A stretch of 64,000 bases of DNA, from the NCBI GenBank assembly GCA_029448655.1, contig JACCLO010000001.1, forward strand, positions 2,170,001-2,234,000, written 5' to 3'. The notes under the pieces were generated by a model. The model made no database searches. It worked only from the letters and a program-made list of their open reading frames with translations, and was not told the origin of the DNA. The position numbers and the translations under genes are program-made. Source of the DNA: Wolfiporia cocos. Lineage: Eukaryota > Basidiomycota > Agaricomycetes > Polyporales > Phaeolaceae. Of the stretch, positions 37,561 to 47,592 are shown piece by piece (within the stretch, counting starts at the first letter, position 1; the number at the start of each line of letters is the position of its first letter).

Positions 37561-37671
37561 TGTTTAATGACAACACTCCCCCTCAGTGCAAACTGGGGGC
37601 AGCGGTGAAAGAAGGGAAACGTAAATCTAGAGAGATCATTGTACAGAGAGAGACCATCATGGGAACCAAGA

Positions 37672-38830
37672 TCAAGAATGAATACAGACCGAGGAATGTG
37701 CAGACCAAGTAATGTGCTTAGACAGCAGACTCCCCCTTGGACAGTAGAGAGTGCAAGCCCATCCAGCCACAGAGGTAAAGGAACGATTTGCATTCCAGTA
37801 TTCCACAAATTCTCGCAGTTGATGCCACTTGATGTCGATGTGCTTCACACGGGAGTGGAGCACGGCATCCTGGGACAAGTGAATGCCACTGGTACTGTCG
37901 CAGTGCAGGGTCATGGCAGTGGTTGGAGCAAAGTCAAAGCCAGTGAGGAGTGCACAGAGCCAGATAGCCTCATGAGAGGCTGTGGATGTGGCGACATATT
38001 CAGCCTCAGTGGTCAAAGAAGCGACAGTGGCCTGCTTGCGAGCAGACCACGAAATCAAGCCAGAGCCAAGAGAATAGCGGTAACCGGAGACAGAGTGCTG
38101 AGTGTCAAGACAAGAAGCATGACTGGCATCAGCAAAATCAGAAAGGGCAGCAACGTGATCACCATTGAGAACAAGACAGATATTGTGGGTGCCTTTGAGG
38201 TAGCAAACAACACGTTTGGCAGCCTCCCAGTGAGCTTCACCATAACAGTTGAGAAATTGGCTGAGTTGTTGGACTGCAGGGGCGATATCAGGATGGGTGC
38301 CGATTGCAAGGTATATCAAGCAGCCAACAAGGGTACGGTAGGGTAGATGAGAGGCAGTGGCATGAGCAAGATCAGTTGTGGGAGAGTGCTCATGGTGGGA
38401 GAGACGCAGCCCAGCATCCATAGGGGTTGAAACAGGGTTGGCATCCTGGAGATGGAACTGGGTGATAATGTGATCAATGAGCACACACTGGGAAAGGGCA
38501 ACAGTGCGTGTAGAGCGATCGTGAGTGATGGCAATTCCAACGCAGAACTTTGCTTCGCTGAGGTCAGAAATCTGCCATTGTTCATGGAGCTCGGTCTTGA
38601 AACGTTCCACCGCAACACAGGTAGACGATGTGATGAGAAAATTGTTGACATGGACACCAGCGATGATGATACCCTCTGCAGTGTGGCGGTAATAGATGCA
38701 GTACTCACAGTGGAGGCGTTTGAAGCCTAGTGCAATCATGCGGGCATGCATAGATTTATTCCACACACACCCCCCTGTTTCATACTGTAGAGCCCTTTGT
38801 GGAGTTCCCAGATCCAGTCCTCCTTGCCAG
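37672..38830 (-). pseudogene. Ty1/copia Pol fragment (RT C-terminus and RNase H)
   Basis: The minus strand reads EEPGKEDWIWELHKGLYSMK, then after a frameshift in the G/TG run at 38761-38775 continues WNKSMHARMIALGFKRLHCE, with IIIAGVHVNNFL where functional copia has VYVDDLL. RNase H follows (SGYRYSLGSGLISWSARKQA, TEAEYVATSTA, HIDIKWHQLREFVE). The Asp-Asp pair of the RT active site is replaced, so the enzyme is dead. It begins exactly where the 37219-37560 fragment stops. Confidence 0.85.
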
Positions 38831-38879
38831 GCTCCTCAAAGCCAGGAGGCTGCTCCCATGGCTCTTGTAGCCTTCACAC

Positions 38880-39320
38880 CTTGTCACCACAATTTCCATG
38901 ACTTCTGTAGCTTGCAGCTGCGACCAACCATGACCCTCACAACCTGTGATCGTGACCTCCACGACCTCTGCGACTTTCATGGCTTCTGCAACCTTTGCAA
39001 CCTCCACACCCTGTTATTGCAGCCTTGGTGGTCCCCACAACTTGTCACTGCAGTTCCATGACTTCTGCAACTTGTATCCACAGCCTACCACAACCCTTTC
39101 AATCTGTGACCATGACCTCCATGACCTCCACGGCCTCCACGACCTCTGCAACCTTCATGACCTCTGTAACCTCTGTGACCTCCATGACCTCCACAACCTC
39201 CATGCAACTTCTGTGACCTCTGCAACCTCCATGTCTGCAACTTCTGTGACCTCTGCAACCTCTGTTACCTCCACGACCTTGGCAACTTCCACAACCTCTC
39301 ACTGCAGCCTCTGCAGCTTC
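38880..39320. repeat. 9-bp minisatellite, block 2 (left of element 2)
   Basis: Dense 9-mers (ACCTCCATG, ACCTCCACG, GCCTCCACG, ACCTCTGCA and so on), densest at 39110-39300. It is cut by element 2 at GCTTC and resumes at 57693. Confidence 0.85.
39316..39320. repeat. Target-site duplication of element 2 (GCTTC)
   Basis: GCTTC at 39316-39320, directly before TGTTACG, is repeated at 57693-57697 directly after GTAACA. Five bases is the Ty3/gypsy norm. Confidence 0.85.
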
Positions 39321-39322
39321 TG

Positions 39323-39327
39323 TTACG
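39323..39327. repeat. Target-site duplication of element 1 (TTACG)
   Basis: TTACG at 39323-39327 and again at 49315-49319 bracket element 1. Both copies belong to the first seven bases of the element 2 LTR (TGTTACG). Confidence 0.88.
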
Positions 39328-40028
39328 TGACACAGACTAGACTGTGGGACTCACACTTATAACCTTGTAGGCGACTTGAAGGAGTTGCAGAAGGTTGGTG
39401 AGGAGACTAGTGGGCGCAAGCAGGAATGTTATGTAACTGTGCGAATGCAGAGAACAAATCTAAGGCTTATCCGCAGTGATAGCCCTACTTATATACATGC
39501 TTTGTTTGGTTACCGGTAAGGGAGCCAAACATGAAGGTGGTCTGTGCGCAGACATAACTAATATGGTTAAGTCGTAAACTACAATAGACCATGTGCGCCG
39601 GTAATGGCCGCACCAGTAAGATCGTTTTGTTTGGACCGTAGGTCCATGTTGTGGAAGTGGCTGTAGCTACGTTAGTAAGCCATGCACGTGATTCTTATAT
39701 TCCGGTATCGGGATATGAGTAATCATAAGGGCATTGGCATGTGATAACGAGCGGGCCGCTTATCCAATTGTGTTGACATAGCCCGGTATCGGGATATGAG
39801 TGAGGTGCGTGACACCGGAGGTTAGTCCGCTGAGTCATTGACGCGTACAAGCGTGTTATGTACGTGTTATTATGACAAGTGGACGTATACCGCGTTGTGT
39901 ACGTGTTGTTTGGTTGCGTGTACGTGTAGACGGGCGCTTAGCAGCGTAAATGTCTACAAGGTCGTAGAAATACCAGATAAATAGGTAAAAATACGGGAAA
40001 AATAGTGGCATGTCCCAAATCTGTGACA
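39328..40028 (-). repeat. Element 1 3' LTR
   Basis: 701 bp, minus-strand ends TGTCACAG and CTGTGTCA. It contains a 19-bp direct repeat of the CCGGTATCGGGATATGAGT type, twice. Same sequence as the LTR at 48614-49314. Confidence 0.92.
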
Positions 40029-40043
40029 TTACCCCCTCTTCAG
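40029..40043 (-). other. Element 1 polypurine tract
   Basis: The minus strand reads GAAGAGGGGGTAA immediately before the 3' LTR, the expected plus-strand primer position. Confidence 0.75.
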
Positions 40044-40067
40044 GTTTCATTGTCCCTAATGGAACAA

Positions 40068-43000
40068 TTACTTTCCTGTGGAGCCGAATCCACCAGTACC
40101 GCGCTCGGATTTAATCTTTTCAAAGTAAGATTTTCCGTGTAGCGTAATGTGCGGGTCCTTAGCAACTTCGCAGATGAGCTGAGCAATCTTATCACCGGCC
40201 CGAATATCGATAGATATATCGGAATGATTCCGGAGAATGATGATTACTTCGCCTTGATAATCGTGGTCGATAACGCCACCCATTACATCTATGCCTTTTC
40301 GGGCAAGACTAGAGCGGGGGGCGATACGTCCGTAAGTGCCGAAAGGTACCTGGATCTTCAGTTTGGTGTTGTATTCTGTCTGCCCGTGAGCCGGCAGAAC
40401 GTCGCCTGTTGCAGTGTACAGGTCAAACCCAACCGAGTCCTTGGTTCCCTTTTCCGGCATTCGGCCGCCTTCACCGACTACGATTTTCAAGTCCGCGTTT
40501 TGGTTAATGTCCGCTGACATCCATCCCCCGTCGGGGTGTCTAACCATGCGCTGCTTAGGATCTTTCGCAAATTCTTCGCGATACTGCGGCCAGTCGTCTG
40601 GCCACGTGCATTCGTCGGCTTCCCAGTCGTCGCTGTCAGGGTCGAAGACATGAACTACTTCTTTTCTTCTAGCTGATCGCCTGAGGGGGACATCCTGCAT
40701 TGGAATGGGGTGTGAAGCCTTGTATTCTTGCAGAATGTCGTATGCCGTGTCGAGATCGGCTTCGCGTACCCAGGAGTCGTCATTGATACCAAATCCTTTC
40801 CATCGGATTCTGTATTCAACTCTTCCTGCGCGGAGACGATGATCTAAGATCTTCTCGACTTCCCATAATTCCTCGCCATCGGCCATTTCTGGTTGAGGCG
40901 CTGGTTTTTTCTGATGCACAGGGTCCTTGTACATAACCAACTTGGAAGCGTGAAATACTGGGTGATAAGCCCTGTATTGCTCGTCCATGTGTACCCTGAA
41001 GGTGACCGGCGATAATTGTTCAATTATCTTGAATGGTCCCAAATAGCGTGGACTAAGACTTCTTTCGGAGTCTTGCCAGCTACGGGCGTCAACGAGGACT
41101 TTGTCGCCGACTTTAAACGGTACCGAGCGCTTATGTTGATCATAGTACCAAGACCAGCGTTCAGCAGCCAATTTCATTGCTGCCTTAGCTTGTTCTTGTG
41201 CTGACCATCTTTCGTAAGCAATGGCATTTAGGTCCGTGTATGGTGTTGGACGTAAATTCGTAGGTCCTGCGTTAGGGTGCCTTCCTAGTTCGACAAAGAA
41301 TGGGCTATTCTTTGTTGTCTCACTAGCCGCGTTGTTATACGCGAATTCGGCTGTAGGGAGAAACCATGACCAATTATCCTTCTGAATAACATCGATGTAA
41401 CATCTAAGATATTGTTCCAGGATCTGGTTAACTCTCTCCGTCTGGCCATCCGCTTGCGGGTGATAGGCGGTTGTCATTGACCGTTGGATTCCCAATTGCT
41501 CACACCATCCCTTGAATAAGGCGGCAGCGAATTGCGGGCCTCTATCCGAAATGATTTGTTTCGGAAGTCCGTGGTTCGGGTAAATCCGAAGGTACAGGAG
41601 GTTCGCCAATTCTTTTGCCGTTATTCTGTCTGACGTGGGAATGAAGTGTGCTCGCTTGGTAAGCCGGTCCACTATTACCATAATAGCATTGAATTGTTTC
41701 AATTCGCCGCTGGGTGGTAGGTGGACGATAAGGTCAATTGTGACGGTGTCCCAAGGTGCTTCCGGAACTGGGAGCGGTTGCAGGGGTCCGTACGGGGTCT
41801 GGTTGTGGTTCTTCATGCGTTGACATGTGTCACAACCTTCCACGTATTGCTTTACCATCGTGGTCATTCCAGGCCACCAGTAATTACGCGATAGAAGTTC
41901 GTACGTCTTCCATCGTCCGAAGTGTCCGGCAGTCACATGGTCATGATGTAACTCCAGAATCTTCGTGCGCAATTCTTTAGGCTCTTTTGGAACGTACACT
42001 TTTCCTCGTCTGAGGAGTAATCCGGCCTCCATGTTCCATTCCTGGAGATCTTTACCGAATTCCTTGGGACCACTTTTCAGTAGTTCCTGGTAATCTTTGG
42101 TAATTTGATCATCCATGAGGGCTTGTCGGATTTGTCGGAGAAGGTCCTCGTCGCCTGATTGTATCTCCTGCTGTGACGCTTCTAGCGCCCTAACCGTAAA
42201 GTATTCCGGTTTCAGCAAAATTTGATCGCGATTGTCGAGTTCCACCCCCTCTTCATGGTCTGGCCTCCGTGACAGAGGGTCAGCCGTGAGCATTGTTTTA
42301 CCGGGTTTGTGGCACATGGTGAAGTTGAACCTTGTCAGGTAAAGACTCCAACGTGCCTGTCTCCGGGTTAGCCGTTGTGCCGATTTGAAATATGTCAGAT
42401 TGAGATGATCCGACCATACTTCGAATTTGTGTGGATGTCCTTCGAGGTAATGTCTCCATTCCTCTAGAGCGCGGATGATTGCGAGCAACTCCTTATCGTA
42501 AATCTCATAGTTCCTTTCAGGTGCTGATAGAGATTTCGAGTAAAAGGCTACCGGATGCCAGAGCTTATCCTCCGAAGAGTATTGCGATAGCACCGCACCA
42601 GTTGCGTAATCAGATGAATCCGCTTCCACGCGGAACGGGGACTCCTGATCTGGGATCCGGAGTATTGGAGCCGACGTGAAAGCTTCCTTGAGCGTTTGGA
42701 AGGCTTCCGCTTGTTCGGGTCCCCAGTTCCACTGCGTGTTTTTCTTGGACAGTTCGGTTAACGGCTTAACCACTTTGGAGAAGTCCTTAATGAACCGACG
42801 GTAGTAGTTGGCGAAGCCAACAAAGGCCTGGACGTCCTTCACCTTGGCAGGTGTAGGCCAGTCCATAACGCCGGCTACCTTCTTAGGGTCCATTTCGACT
42901 TTTCCTTTGGAAATGATCATTCCCAGGTATTCAATACTGCTTTGTTCAAAGAAGCACTTTTCAGGCTTCGCGAACAAGTCGTTGTCTTGCAAGATTTGTA

Positions 43001-44603
43001 ATACTTGCTTGACAATACGACGGTGTTCCAGCAAGTCGTTTCCAAACACAAGGATGTCGTCTAGGTAGACAATGACCTTTCCTTCTCTGATAAGGTCACC
43101 TAGAATATCGTTCATCATGTGTTGGAACGTGCTGGGTGCATTACAAAAACCGAAGTACATGACTACAGCTTCGTAAAGGCCGTTAGGCGTAATGAATGCG
43201 GTCTTCCATTCATCTCCCTCCTTGATTCTTACGTTGTTGTAACCCCAACGCAAGTCGAGCTTCGTAAATATCGAAGCCTGGCTAAGCTTATCGATAAGCT
43301 CGTCTATGCGTGGGAGAGGGTACCTGTTTTTAATGGTGAGGTCGTTTACCTTTCGGTAGTCGACTACCATTCGGGCTCCGCCGTCTTTTTTAGGGACGAA
43401 GAAGACCGGGCTCGCGATCGGGGATTTTGAGTGTCGGATGTAGCCCTTCCGTAACTCTTCTTGGATCCACTGATCTAGCGAGTTCGCTTCCTGAGGAGAC
43501 ATCTTGTATGCCTTACTCGGGGGCGGTAGTACCGCGTCATCGGGGAAGTCGATGGCGTGGTCGTATGGTTTCCGCTCGGGCATCCTTTCGGATGCGCGCT
43601 GAGAAAATACCGTGGGACCAAACTCCTGGTATTCCTCCGGAACCAAGGATTTCCATTTCTGGATATCCGCATCTGTCAGGAATTCATCATCCGACTTCTC
43701 CGTTATCGACTGAATGGCGTCGATAAGGAGTTCCGTTCCTTCGTCAAGGGTGTTCACCCAAGCGACAAAGGGATTCTCAGGCTCCTCTAAGCCGAGAAAA
43801 TCTATTGGGAAGTCGTTGATGATCTGATAGATGTTGCGGGGTTCGATTTCGTCTTCTTCCTCAGAAATCGAAACCCGTTTGCCATGTTTGCATTTTTCCG
43901 TACACCGATATGTGAAAGTTCCTTCCGGCCAATTGAAGTCCGGGTTGTGTTTCAGGAACCAGTCATATCCGAGGATCACATCCGCATTCTGTACGTCCAT
44001 TACGTACAAGAATTCGGTGGACTTGTGTTCCTCGTGCACCATATAAGCTTTTACTGCCATATTGATATTACCGGCGGTATTAGAGGTACCGTCGGCGTTG
44101 CGAATCTCGAGAGGTGAAGGTAGTTTCTGAGTGACTAACTTCTCTTCGTGTACGAGTTTCTTATCTATGACGCTTATTGATGCACCGGTGTCGATTAATG
44201 CCATGGCGTTTACTTTTTTGCCGTATACCCACAGTTCCACTTCGATAGAGAACGATTTATTGTCGTCTCGAGAATCGTTTCCATGTACATTATACAAAGT
44301 GAAAAATTTCAATGCGAGCGGGTCAGGCGAAAAGTATTTTACAGGAGGGGCACGTGTAGCTAGTGTCCGAGTCCTCCGGGCAAAGTCCATTGCCGAGTTA
44401 CCGAATATACCGAGATGGGATACCGGGTGACGTACGACCGCCTTATTTTCCCACAAGATAAGGGGTCTTTGTGAAGCCTCTTCGTGGAGGTGCGCTTCTT
44501 CGGGGCGCTGTACACTCCCAGCCGCTGCGGGGCTGGTGTGTTCTTCACAAAACGTCTTCGAGACGTGTGGTTGGGGCGAGGGGAACCGAGATGGTCCCGA
44601 CAT
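40068..44603 (-). CDS. Element 1 Pol: protease, RT, RNase H, integrase, chromodomain, dUTPase
   Basis: One open frame of 1,511 residues. Protease ALIDTGASISVID (about 136-148). RT with [20 protein letters not shown] and the YLDD active site. RNase H with FRVEADSSDYATGAVLSQ and NYEIYDKELLAI. Integrase with an HHCC finger (HHDHVTAGHFGRWKTYEL, CDTCQRMK) and DDE elements (TIDLIVHLP, IISDRGPQFAA, ERVNQ). Chromodomain at ELWEVEKILDHRL to DSWVREADLDTAYDIL. Residues about 1379-1511 (40071-40469) are a trimeric-type dUTPase with all five motifs: VGFDLYTA, GRIAPRSSLA, GGVIDHDYQGEV, RAGDKIAQLI, RGTGGFGSTG. Pol overlaps the end of gag by 59 nt in the +1 frame, so expression by +1 frameshift or separate initiation is likely. 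Confidence 0.95.
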   Translation of the reverse strand: MSGPSRFPSPQPHVSKTFCEEHTSPAAAGSVQRPEEAHLHEEASQRPLILWENKAVVRHPVSHLGIFGNSAMDFARRTRTLATRAPPVKYFSPDPLALKFFTLYNVHGNDSRDDNKSFSIEVELWVYGKKVNAMALIDTGASISVIDKKLVHEEKLVTQKLPSPLEIRNADGTSNTAGNINMAVKAYMVHEEHKSTEFLYVMDVQNADVILGYDWFLKHNPDFNWPEGTFTYRCTEKCKHGKRVSISEEEDEIEPRNIYQIINDFPIDFLGLEEPENPFVAWVNTLDEGTELLIDAIQSITEKSDDEFLTDADIQKWKSLVPEEYQEFGPTVFSQRASERMPERKPYDHAIDFPDDAVLPPPSKAYKMSPQEANSLDQWIQEELRKGYIRHSKSPIASPVFFVPKKDGGARMVVDYRKVNDLTIKNRYPLPRIDELIDKLSQASIFTKLDLRWGYNNVRIKEGDEWKTAFITPNGLYEAVVMYFGFCNAPSTFQHMMNDILGDLIREGKVIVYLDDILVFGNDLLEHRRIVKQVLQILQDNDLFAKPEKCFFEQSSIEYLGMIISKGKVEMDPKKVAGVMDWPTPAKVKDVQAFVGFANYYRRFIKDFSKVVKPLTELSKKNTQWNWGPEQAEAFQTLKEAFTSAPILRIPDQESPFRVEADSSDYATGAVLSQYSSEDKLWHPVAFYSKSLSAPERNYEIYDKELLAIIRALEEWRHYLEGHPHKFEVWSDHLNLTYFKSAQRLTRRQARWSLYLTRFNFTMCHKPGKTMLTADPLSRRPDHEEGVELDNRDQILLKPEYFTVRALEASQQEIQSGDEDLLRQIRQALMDDQITKDYQELLKSGPKEFGKDLQEWNMEAGLLLRRGKVYVPKEPKELRTKILELHHDHVTAGHFGRWKTYELLSRNYWWPGMTTMVKQYVEGCDTCQRMKNHNQTPYGPLQPLPVPEAPWDTVTIDLIVHLPPSGELKQFNAIMVIVDRLTKRAHFIPTSDRITAKELANLLYLRIYPNHGLPKQIISDRGPQFAAALFKGWCEQLGIQRSMTTAYHPQADGQTERVNQILEQYLRCYIDVIQKDNWSWFLPTAEFAYNNAASETTKNSPFFVELGRHPNAGPTNLRPTPYTDLNAIAYERWSAQEQAKAAMKLAAERWSWYYDQHKRSVPFKVGDKVLVDARSWQDSERSLSPRYLGPFKIIEQLSPVTFRVHMDEQYRAYHPVFHASKLVMYKDPVHQKKPAPQPEMADGEELWEVEKILDHRLRAGRVEYRIRWKGFGINDDSWVREADLDTAYDILQEYKASHPIPMQDVPLRRSARRKEVVHVFDPDSDDWEADECTWPDDWPQYREEFAKDPKQRMVRHPDGGWMSADINQNADLKIVVGEGGRMPEKGTKDSVGFDLYTATGDVLPAHGQTEYNTKLKIQVPFGTYGRIAPRSSLARKGIDVMGGVIDHDYQGEVIIILRNHSDISIDIRAGDKIAQLICEVAKDPHITLHGKSYFEKIKSERGTGGFGSTGK

Positions 44604-46524
44604 TGGCGACGGTGGTGGCGGGGGCCGATGGTCCTGCTGAGCTTGAGTCAGCTGTCACTTCTTCCCAGATCGTTCGGGCACGATACGTCTTGCCATCCGC
44701 GGGGGGCGCCGAGTACGGCTTCTTGCCAGAAGCCTGTCCCTTTCCACTACCCGAAGGGGCAGCCGTGGTCTTTCCAGACGCGGCAGCTGCATCCTTCGCC
44801 CTTTGTTGTTCGGCCCGCTGAGCGGCAGGCACGAACGTTCCCGCAGCCTTGTCCGCGGCAAGCTTAGGACACTTGTTGAAATAGTGTCCCGTCTGCTTGC
44901 AGTAGGTGCAGACGGCATTGGCGGTGTCGGCGGGGGCTTTGGCGGGCGCCTTTCCCTTTTCCTTCTTTTTCTCCGACTTCTTTGCAGAAGCGGAGGACGT
45001 TTCCTTCTTTTCGGCAGGTGCCGCGTCCTTCTTGCCGGTCTTTTCGAAGATCGAACCCTTGATTTTGTCTGGATATGACGTTTGGTACATTTCCAGAGCG
45101 AAGTCGATGAGGGGCTCGATGTCGGTCGGGGCTTTGAAGAACGGGGTCTTACCGAGGACGTTTAAGGTGTCCTTAACCTTTTCGGGGAGAGTCTCGGTGA
45201 ATTCTCACACCAGAGTCTCATTGGCGGTTTCAGAGAGGCGGCCGAGGGTGCGGAACCGTTCGCAGTAATTGAAGTAGTTTGATTCTGCCAGTTCTTTGCC
45301 CTTCGTGCCGTAGTAGCCGCGAATTTCCTTCTTGGCTATCTCCTTATCCGTCATCTTCCCATATTGCACCATTACTGACTTGGTGAAGTCCTCCCAGGTG
45401 CCGAGAGGTTCACCGTTTCCTGCCTTCTTGATGAGAGGCGAGAAAAATTTGTATGCGTCCCCTGTGACGCGGAAGAGGGCCGTGGTGATACGGTCATGGT
45501 CGTCGTAGACCCTGAGCGTACCGAAGTACAGGCCCATCTTCTCCACCCATTCCTGCGCAGTCACCTTTCCAGATGACCCAGAGAATTCGGGGGGAGGGGG
45601 AATTTTCAGGTTTTGAGGCAGACCTGGAATCTGCGGGGCGACGGCTGCTGCAGCAGCGGCTGCAGCTTGTGCGGCGGCAGCGGCCTCGGCTGCACGGGTT
45701 CGAGCAGTGTTGGGGGCCGGTGCGGGTTCTTCCGGGGGCGTGCGGACTCCGGGAGGGTTGGGGACGGAGGGATTCTTGCGATTCCTCCGAAGTTCTTGCT
45801 CAACCTTCTCCATGCGCTCGGCGAATGCATCCTCGAGGTCGTCGAGCCGAGACCGGTAATCCTTCCGAAGTTCTTTCTCCATTTCGGAGAACTTGGCGGT
45901 GTATTCCTGCCGGAGTTCCTTGCCAAGGTCCACCAAAGTGGACACAACCTCGTTGCGGACGGAATTGACCGCTTCGTGTAGCTCGTCTTGGGCTATTTGT
46001 TCGATTGCCCTGGATTGCCCAGCCAGGGAGTCGATTCTGCCATGGATTCGCTCCAGGCGGGCGTATACCATCCGACCGAGGGTATCGACCTTGTCGTGGC
46101 TTATCGCCGCACTTCGTTGTACGGCGGCGTCGAGGATTGCTCCATGCAGAGGAGCGTCTACCTTGTGTTGTTCCTCCTCGGGGAGGTAAGCCTTGAGGCC
46201 CCTTTCGACCTCCTCGTTGGTTCGGCGGACCGGACCCGAATATTCTATTTCGAGGGTCGTGACGGGCCCGATTGGTCGGGTGTATCGGGCCGGCGGGTAT
46301 CCGGGGATAGGTGTGCCCGGACGCGTTCCCATGGGGTTGGACGGGGAGTCCCTTTGCGGGGGAACCTCCTCAACTTCATCCTCTTCCTCTTCCTCGCTTA
46401 GGTGCTCCAGGGTCACCAGGGGTTGAGTCCCTGAGGGCCCTGCTTCCGGGGTCACCGGACCTTCCGAACGGAGGCGCATGCGACGAGGGGCGAGGGGGGT
46501 GCTGTCGGAGGAGGTGGAAGACAT
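44545..46524 (-). pseudogene. Element 1 Gag, interrupted by one TGA
   Basis: The minus-strand frame from ATG 46524 runs 439 codons to a TGA at 45202-45204, then continues in the same frame to a stop at 44545. The first part is acidic and Pro-rich, then coiled coil (KELRQEYTAKFSEMEKELRK), Ala-rich, then the retrotransposon capsid region (AQEWVEKMGLYFGTLR, SVMVQYG, YFNYCERFRTLGRL). After the TGA come EFTETLPEKVKDTLNVLG, Lys/Ala-rich sequence and a CCHC zinc knuckle CTYCKQTGHYFNKC. The stop therefore separates capsid from nucleocapsid. The codon may be a CGA-to-TGA change; readthrough cannot be excluded. Confidence 0.85.
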
Positions 46525-46668
46525 TTGTGAATCTGTTTATGACGAATGTTAGTTTCCGGTTACTCATTGTCTTAGATTCTTAAGAAGGGATTTGGTTTGA
46601 AAGCTGCAACTTTCGTTATAGATCACACTCGCACTCTATTTCAGAGTTAAAAGATGATAGTATTTCTA

Positions 46669-47592
46669 CTATACAATCGCGAGTATATCCTCTTCTACCG
46701 AAGTAGTTGAGGGCCCTGCCACCTTGTCAGGTGGTGTTACACCGAAGGCAAAAGTAATTTGTAGCGCTACGCATTCTGCTACGATACGAGCCAAGTCCGT
46801 ACGCCAATCCAAAAAGGAAATATTGCCGAGCTGTTTGCAATACTTTTTCATAATTCTCCAGTCTCTATTGGTGATCCTCCCCCGTCTCGCTCTATCCTTT
46901 ACGTTATCCACCAAGTCCTCCAATTCTACTACCATAGTATGGAAACGCATGTCGTTTTCCATATGGAAGCCTGGGTAATTAGGGGGGTGGTTGGCGAGAG
47001 GAGTGAGACGAGTGAGAGTGCCTTCTAGCATGGGAATAACTTGATCGCATGCTTGGAGAGGCTTCTTCTTCCCGAAGACGAGGGAAGGGTCGAGAATCTT
47101 GTGGTTGGTCGGAACAGGAGGTCCGGCCGCCGGGCTGGAGAGACGGAGGGCCAGTGAAGAAGTTGCTTGCTTGGCTTCCTTGGCGGCTTGTTTGGCGGCG
47201 ATTCGCTTATTCAGCTTATCGCGGGCGAGCTTGAGCTTGTTGAGTTCGCGGAGTTCAATGAGATTCTCCATGGCGGTAATGGAAGCGGCTAGCTTCTCTT
47301 CCTCTGTCCAGATACGCTTAGCGAGCGGAACTGGTTTGGGAGGTCGAGGAGCGGGTTTCCCAGCCTCAGCAATGTGCTTTGGCATGTGGACGGGAATCTC
47401 CCAAAGATGGAGCTTCCCAGTGTAATCTTCCTTTACAGGAAGCGTGTAGGTGACGTCCTCTGCCCGAGGAATGTCGGCAGTGTCGATGCGGCTGAGAAGG
47501 GACCGCTTCGCCGGCTTAACGTAAGGGGCAGTGGAGGAGCCACGGGTGCGACGGGTAACGCGGGGCATGATTCTAGAAAGTGCAGCCTTCAT
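46669..47592 (-). CDS. Element 1 ORF0: extra protein upstream of gag, unknown
   Basis: An uninterrupted frame of 307 residues on the same strand as gag and pol, 144 nt upstream of gag. The N-terminus is basic (RIMPRVTRRTRGSS). A charged Ala/Lys/Glu helix probably forms a coiled coil (LIELRELNKLKLARDKLNKR). The C-terminal half has conserved-looking hydrophobic and aromatic content (DWRIMKKYCKQLGNISFLDW). I recognise no domain. Standard Ty3/gypsy elements have no gene here. It could be a Gag-like N-terminal segment, a regulatory protein or a captured host fragment; nothing visible decides this. Confidence 0.6.
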   Translation of the reverse strand: MKAALSRIMPRVTRRTRGSSTAPYVKPAKRSLLSRIDTADIPRAEDVTYTLPVKEDYTGKLHLWEIPVHMPKHIAEAGKPAPRPPKPVPLAKRIWTEEEKLAASITAMENLIELRELNKLKLARDKLNKRIAAKQAAKEAKQATSSLALRLSSPAAGPPVPTNHKILDPSLVFGKKKPLQACDQVIPMLEGTLTRLTPLANHPPNYPGFHMENDMRFHTMVVELEDLVDNVKDRARRGRITNRDWRIMKKYCKQLGNISFLDWRTDLARIVAECVALQITFAFGVTPPDKVAGPSTTSVEEDILAIV

